The notes under the pieces: generated by a model
What the model was told of the DNA's origin: nothing
What the model saw: the letters and a program-made list of their open reading frames with translations, nothing else
The model's database searches: none
NCBI GenBank assembly: GCA_021234155.1
Contig: JAJEKV010000049.1
Coordinates: 6,212,432-6,276,431 of the forward strand
Direction of reading: 5' to 3'
DNA: 64,000 nucleotides
Source: Isoetes taiwanensis
Lineage: Eukaryota; Streptophyta; Lycopodiopsida; Isoetales; Isoetaceae
Translations under genes and position numbers: made by a program
Shown: positions 59,001 to 64,000 of the stretch, piece by piece
Numbering within the stretch: position 1 is the stretch's first letter
Layout: each line of letters opens with the position of its first letter

Positions 59001-59072
59001 AACACCATAATGTGTCCGAAATTGCAAAGTTTATAGTTATACCATAAGATTTGGCAATGGTTAAGGGTTGTA
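56003..59072. other. ORF-poor region III
   Basis: No recognised gene. Around 56440-56620 TTGTCACA(T)CGCTA words and a CACTACAAACAAG (about 56568-56580) hint at a CACTA-type end, but no partner end or duplication was found. At 58795-58890 an AATACAAxTCATTACATTC phrase is repeated. Confidence 0.35.
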
Positions 59073-60960
59073 TTGGTATGGGGAAACCGTGATGATGCCG
59101 ACGGCAACATAGATTCCAAACCCCTGAATCATGGGCTGCATTTTGGGAGTTCCCGAGCCACCGGTTGGGCTTATAGTGTTGGTGTCAGCCGCTTCTCAGG
59201 ATTAAGTGAGCTCCCCGGTGATGTGGCCAGCCATATGCTTTGTGTCTTTTCTCGGGTTTGGGTGGATAAGCCGGGTCAGCGCAAGGCCAAGGAGCGAAGT
59301 GCACTGAAGAAGACAGAGGTAAGGTTCTTGGTTCTTGCTTTTTGCCGTGACGCTTTGGTTTTGTTATCCGGCTATGTCGATGAAGAGGCAGCCGTAAAGG
59401 CTCGTGGTCGCCCTTCCTCGGGCCCTCGCCTTCTCAGGAGCCATGTCTTGAATTCCACCCGTGAGTGAGAGGCCGTATTTGTTTGTCGGGTCGATTGGAA
59501 CCTCGAGCAGAAGGTGAGTGTGACTTAGGTTTGTCCGCCAGTGATGTCCCCGGTGGAGTTTCTAATGATATTTGTTGGTTTTGTGATAGGAGTGTGTAAG
59601 GTCGAGCCGTGAGCTAAGTGGGAAAGGGTGTGCTACCGTGAGACCACCCTCGCGACCGCCAAAGCCGCTCTTGAGGGCGCTTTCAAAACCCCTGTGGCCA
59701 TGAATAATGATGCCATTAAGAAGCGAATTTTTAACCGGGTGTAGGTGTTTCCCGGTGTTATCCCTCCGTCCAGAAGCCTTGAAGAATACCCGCTTCACCG
59801 CTTTGAAGGTATGGTTGGTTATTGTATGAAAGATTTTGGAAAGGTCCACCATGTCCGCTTTCACCTTCATAATATCGCTGAGGATTGAATCGAGGAAAGC
59901 GCTGCAAGGGATTTATACCGGTGATGGAGCCAGACACCAAGAACTTACAGCTTCGATAATAAGAATTTGCTTAATCGCGCTGCCCATTATGTCAACTATC
60001 ATGGCAACCGTGAAGATGACCGCTAGCCTCCCGCTTACATTGGCCGTATCGATCCGCTCGTAAGTTTTACACTATCCGCCTTGGATCATACCTTCCACAA
60101 TACCGCTTCACATTAACGCAGCACCATGTCCCGCAGCATGGAGGGTGCTCCTCAACTTCTCAATGCATGCCCTCCCGGCTATTTCTTTTATGAACTATTT
60201 TGTCGGGTCTACCCCGCCGGGTTCGTACCGTAGAGCCTAAATGGTGCCGGGAGGAGAAGGTGCATCGGGATATGCTTATCCCTGAGGATGAGTACAGGAC
60301 TTTAATTTCCGTGATGTTTGTGATCAATCTTATAGTCATGACAAGGATGATGTGGTTGTTTTGGAGCCCGGTGTGGGATTTCATCCTCGCGTAATGTGGG
60401 TGATTGCACCATGGCCGCGGGTGATCTATTTGTTGGTTTCTGAAAGTGTACGCTTTTGTCTTTTCTTTTCATGGCTTTGTTTGGTTCTTAGTTGCGTGTA
60501 GTGATGACACCGCATGGAGAGCCTCGTTAGAGCCGGGTGGAACAGCCCCGGCCAGACAACAAGCGTTCCCATTCCTCTTTATTTATTGAAGCTTCAAGAC
60601 CGTATCCGGATCATGTTTCGCCGAGCCCCAGGTCGCTTTTCCGGCCAAGAATTTGTTAGTAGCATCGCGGTGGTGGAAACCCAAGCGCATAGGGATTGCG
60701 CTGCCCTGCTTGCTTAGGAGGCACCAATGGGTTCTATGCTTCGGATCCGTAATGCTATATCCGGCCAGAATGGGATCAATTGGGTGTACCTCGTGGTTCT
60801 GGCTTTCATGTGTTGGCGCCTCATATGAGCTTACAGAGTCTTGCTCGTGCAAGAGATCTTGCCATTGATGAATCCCATTAGGCATGCGCAGAGTGGCGCC
60901 CCATGAATCGACTGCTTTCATGTCTTGTCTATGTTTTTGTGTGGCCCTCGAAGAACCGAT
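59073..60960 (+). pseudogene. Coding-like block with splice-like sites, unidentified
   Basis: Higher GC than its surroundings. An open frame at 59073-59468 (131 codons) includes a basic stretch QRKAKERSALKK. Further coding-like phrases follow in shifting frames: VNYHGNREDDR and PAYIGRID (about 59988-60060), VEPKWCREEKVHRDMLIPED (about 60231-60290), YSHDKDDVVVLEPGVGFHP (about 60332-60390), and, near 60700-60850, CPAC and RPEWDQLGVPRGSGFHVLAP. Possible intron sites: AAG|GTGAGT near 59515 and GTGATAG near 59590. I do not recognise the protein. It looks like a decayed multi-exon gene or element. Confidence 0.35.
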
Positions 60961-62444
60961 TATGCTTTAAGTGTAAATGAGAAACCCTGCTTATTTTCCT
61001 CGCCAATATGTTGCGTTGGTCTTCTTTTGGCATGATGTTGACACGTTGTTCATTCTTTTGCATGGGGCCGTGGTAAATCGAGTTTTAGGGGTGGTCGCTT
61101 AGATATTGAAATAATCTTTGATACTAACTTTTTGTTTGTTAGTGGGCTTCTACTTAGTATACTAGGCATCTCCCTTGAGATGCCCAAGATGCCCGGATGA
61201 GCGTGGATCACATCGGGGTTCACTCCCGTGCTCATCATTGGTTCATTTTCAATGTTTAATGTTGTTGTTTGGCCGCTAAGTAGTAGAGAGCATGATATTT
61301 TTCCAATGGTTAGGGCTAAGTCAACTAAGATAGGTAAATCACACCCCATCTTGACTTGTGTGTTTGAGGGTTACAAATTGGCCCTGTGGTATATAAAAGT
61401 TGTGGCATATGCCAACATCCAATGGCCTTAAAAAATTTAATACACCCGTAATGATAATACAATCTTTAACTTATAGTACATTGCTCAAATCTTATAAGAT
61501 TTTGCAAACTATGTTATACAAGATATTAAAACTTGTACATGCATACCCCACAAAATGAGGATCTTAAGTGTACCTGCCTAGAGGAATAAAGGGCATATAT
61601 GCTTATCCAACACCTTCCTCGATGCCCTGAGTCACCCCCGTGGTGAATATGCACCCAAAACCAAAGGGGTTTGGGAATTTTATTTTTAAGTTGTGGAATG
61701 TGAATGATTTGTGTTATACCTAAAAACAAAGATAACAAAAATAATATGAGCGCACATCCGCAATGTATACTTTGATATTTGGTCTATATATAGCCAACTA
61801 CTTTCAAACTCATTTATCGGGCTATTTTGGTATTTGGCACATGTATGGTCTTATGTATGGCTAACTACGTTCAACTCATTTAGTGGCTACTTGGTATTTG
61901 GTCCATGTATGGCTAACTACTTCAACTCATTTACGTTTGTCCCTTACACCTATTACATAAGATGGTTATGTAGGAAACACTTTGCACAACTTCAAACCTC
62001 AATAGTTGGTGAAGGTAATTGCAAATAACAATGCTCAATGATATGGAAGGTATTTGCATTTTGGCTGCATTTGATGAGTGCTACAAAGCTAAGATCTCTT
62101 CATATATACATCTCCATCCTATAAAATCAAGTTGCTTCTATAATATGGTTATGTAGACTAACATTGCACAACTTCTAGAACTTCGATATTTGGTAAGGGT
62201 AATATGGAAGCATTTGCCATGTAGGTTCTGGACTTTGTGGATTTGATGTTAAAACTATTGGAGGGAAGTTGATGATCATGAAGGAGTTGTGCCATGCTGC
62301 AGCCTTTGTTGGCGTCATGAAGCATGATGGAAGAAGCCAAAATTGCTTTGAGAGTTCCCAGTAGTGTTCCTCTACAATATGTGAAACCAAAGAATGCAAT
62401 AGAATAAAATAGAAACCTATGTCATACAGATTGTCTATGGGTCT
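60961..62444. other. AT-rich stretch with diverged repeats
   Basis: No gene supported. It includes the repeats listed at 61772-62200. Confidence 0.4.
61772..62200. repeat. Two nested diverged tandem repeats
   Basis: The phrase (A/T)GCCAACTAC/GGCTAACTAC followed by TTCAA(A)CTCATTTA occurs three times between 61792 and 61932 with TGGTATTTGG before it. Then ATGGTTATGTAG...TTGCACAACTTC...TTGGT(G)AAGG recurs about 180 bases apart (about 61962 and 62143). Confidence 0.65.
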
Positions 62445-62565
62445 ACATGTATAGGGGGGGAAAAGAAGATGGGATCACATCTCGCACCTGGGGCTACGAC
62501 CGCGTACTGAGCCGCCCCTCAAGTAAAGGCTAGAATGTGAGACCATCTTCTTTCCCCTACACATT
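62445..62565. mobile_element. Small foldback element (MITE-like)
   Basis: The left arm TAGGGGGGGAAAAGAAGATG and following GGATCACATCT pairs with the right arm AGAATGTGAGACCATC and TTCTTTCCCCTA, giving inverted arms of about 30 bases around a loop of about 50. Flanking TA (TATAGGG / CCCCTACA) is compatible with a TA target duplication, but so short a duplication is weak evidence. Confidence 0.5.
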
Positions 62566-62907
62566 CCGTGTTGAGAGAGTGACACGTGTCGAAACCACAA
62601 TAAAACGCAGACCCACCCTGTTTTGTTCGTCAATGCGTCAGACACGGATGCGCTACACCATGGGTGGAAACACTGAGTAGCACAGCGCGAGCCAGGTCGG
62701 TTGTCAACTTGCCTACTTCCATATGGGAATGGCAACTAGAGACAAGCAATTTGAAAGATGGCCAAGTGTGGACGCATTTTTTGCCAAGAGGATAACAATT
62801 GGGACGATACGTAAAAAGATTAGGACTATGCAAAGGTGTCTTGTACAAGGAAAACGACGTCCACTCTGCTCTGTAAAGATATTTAATTTTGTTTACACTC
62901 AAGGTCC

Positions 62908-62915
62908 TATATAAA
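62908..62915 (+). promoter_or_regulatory. TATA box of the epimerase gene
   Basis: TATATAAA lies about 200 bases upstream of a good splice donor and about 900 bases upstream of the epimerase ATG. Transcription would begin near 62940. Confidence 0.5.
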
Positions 62916-62939
62916 CAGCATGAGGTGGTGGCGCTGGAT

Positions 62940-64000
62940 CCGACACCATAATTCACGCAATTCTTCAGCTCGAGCTTGGTGTCCTCCGGCTAGATCCATA
63001 GGCTGCTCTTTCTCTTATTTGCTTTGCGGAAATTAGTTTTCACGGATTTGGCCTTCACAAGAACAGATTGCAAAAATCTCCCAGAATTAGAAGGCAGACT
63101 TCGTTTGCCTGTAAGTGGTACCTGTCGTTTAGGTTTCTTTCTTCCTTTCATCGAGAAAACTGCGTTCTTTATGTTTCGAAACCGCCCTGAAGACAGCAAA
63201 TATAATATCTGATACAACCGAAGAACAATCTTTCATACGGCTCCGTGATTGATGTTTAAGAGTGGAGTTAGGTTGTGGCCGGGCTTCAAACGCGTTTGAT
63301 GAGTTTTACTTTAGTTTGTTGCCCTGTTGTCTGCAGCAATGATGATATCTTAACCACTCTTTGACTAGCAAGCCAAAAGAATTAGCGGAAGTCGTAAATT
63401 TTATGTTGCATTATGACACATGGCATCTAGTTTTGTGGTTTCCACTCTGAAGTAGGCTCTTCTATGAGTATGGATTTGTGCTTTGTATCCTTAGGATCTG
63501 GATCTGTAAATATAACGAGATACTATCTGTGAGGTAATAATTGATCCTTCATTTTTCTGGAGATAAAGCAGCACCCTCTTTTATCATTCCTTTATCAGAT
63601 TTTGTGGTTTATCAGATATTCTGTTTAAGTACTACTGGTTTGGAAAATATTTGTAAGTTGCATATTAAGGGCTAAATCCAATAGTAAGTTATAGCCTGCT
63701 TTCCTTTTTTTGTACGTTTAATATTCGAAGATGTTTTACTTAATGTTTTGGAAGTAAAGTAATAAGTTGGATTTTTTTGTGCAGGTAAATAAAAAAAAGA
63801 CCATGGTTTCTGCAAATGGATTTCCAGCCAGAGACTAATTTAGAATTGGAGGTGCAGGCTACATTGGTAGCCATTGCACCCCTGCAGTTTTTGTTGGCTG
63901 GCTACAAAGTTGTTGATAATTTATCAAATTCATCTGAGGAGGCAATAAAAGAGGGTAGCCAGTTTAGCAAGCAATACGTAACTGAACGAAGTAATAACAA
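62940..64000 (+). pseudogene. UGE: UDP-glucose 4-epimerase, 5' end (damaged, runs off window)
   Basis: UGE interconverts UDP-glucose and UDP-galactose in the cytosol. Inferred structure: 5' UTR exon to 63110 with donor CCT|GTAAGT (63111), an intron ending TTTTTGTGCAG at 63784, then a coding exon with ATG 63803. It reads MVSANGFPARD and then meets TAA. After a shift the NAD-binding motif GGAGYIGSHC is clear (about 63848), followed in another frame by LLAGYKVV, DNLSNSSEEAIK. Compared with the family, bases are missing between PAR and GGAG, two bases are added after SHCT, and the VI after KVV is lost. The intron shows it is not a processed copy. It is a duplicated pseudogene, or the sequence has errors. 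Confidence 0.82.

Noticed and set aside
59988-60060. BAH-like domain (YHGNREDDR...PAYIGRID)
   Set aside because: Resembles the start of a BAH domain, but the next conserved segments are not found and the frame shifts.
60700-60850. KDZ-type transposase from a CPAC motif
   Set aside because: A single CPAC without the following conserved DGNF-type motif is not enough.
28400-62440. Decayed endogenous giant-virus insertion
   Set aside because: Gene-poor block with altered composition, but no viral hallmark protein was recognised. Composition alone does not support it.

Overview
The window is from a land-plant nuclear genome. It holds a BASIC PENTACYSTEINE (BBR/BPC) transcription-factor gene, a family known only from plants, the 5' end of a UDP-glucose 4-epimerase gene, and chromodomain Ty3/gypsy elements primed by a plant-type initiator-Met tRNA site. 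A Penelope-like reverse transcriptase without a visible endonuclease would fit a seed-free plant such as a fern or lycophyte, but that is only an inference. No bacterial or organellar signature is seen, and most of the window is decayed transposable-element DNA.

Layout, left half. Positions 1-3150 are a chromovirus copy (copy A, + strand) that lost pol. Positions 3176-4109 are the 5' part of a Penelope-like reverse transcriptase. A second, nearly complete 13.5-kb chromovirus (copy B, - strand, 4110-17650) is inserted into it, with GATTT target duplications on both sides. The rest of the Penelope-like reading frame resumes at 17651-18043. Both chromovirus copies carry a long accessory reading frame upstream of gag, which is unusual for chromoviruses. 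The leader of copy B also contains gene-like exon/intron sequence. Part of it is paralogous to host sequence at about 19.4-20.3 kb, where a CACTA-type element with a 3-bp target duplication has inserted. The copy in the leader preserves the empty site.

Layout, middle. A LINE fragment (about 21.5-24.9 kb, - strand) is interrupted by a diverged solo-LTR-like sequence related to the copy B LTR and by a 238-bp MITE with an 8-9-bp target duplication. Then come a CACTA-like remnant, a decayed gypsy pol fragment, a (CTAT)n microsatellite, a tRNA-derived SINE-like sequence, and the BPC gene, whose DNA-binding domain is broken by three single-base shifts.

Layout, right half. From about 28.4 to 62.4 kb the sequence is ORF-poor. 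The only recognisable remnants are a decayed gene carrying a VGHTxDDIDALFG-type motif (about 31.3-33.5 kb, - strand), a DUF4216-like piece (about 53.7-54.0 kb, - strand), a coding-like GC-richer block (59.1-61.0 kb), diverged tandem repeats and a (GATA)n microsatellite. The right edge holds a promoter, a 5' UTR exon, an intron and the first coding exon of a damaged UDP-glucose 4-epimerase gene. No intact, clearly functional host gene is visible, and no tRNA, rRNA or CRISPR array was found.
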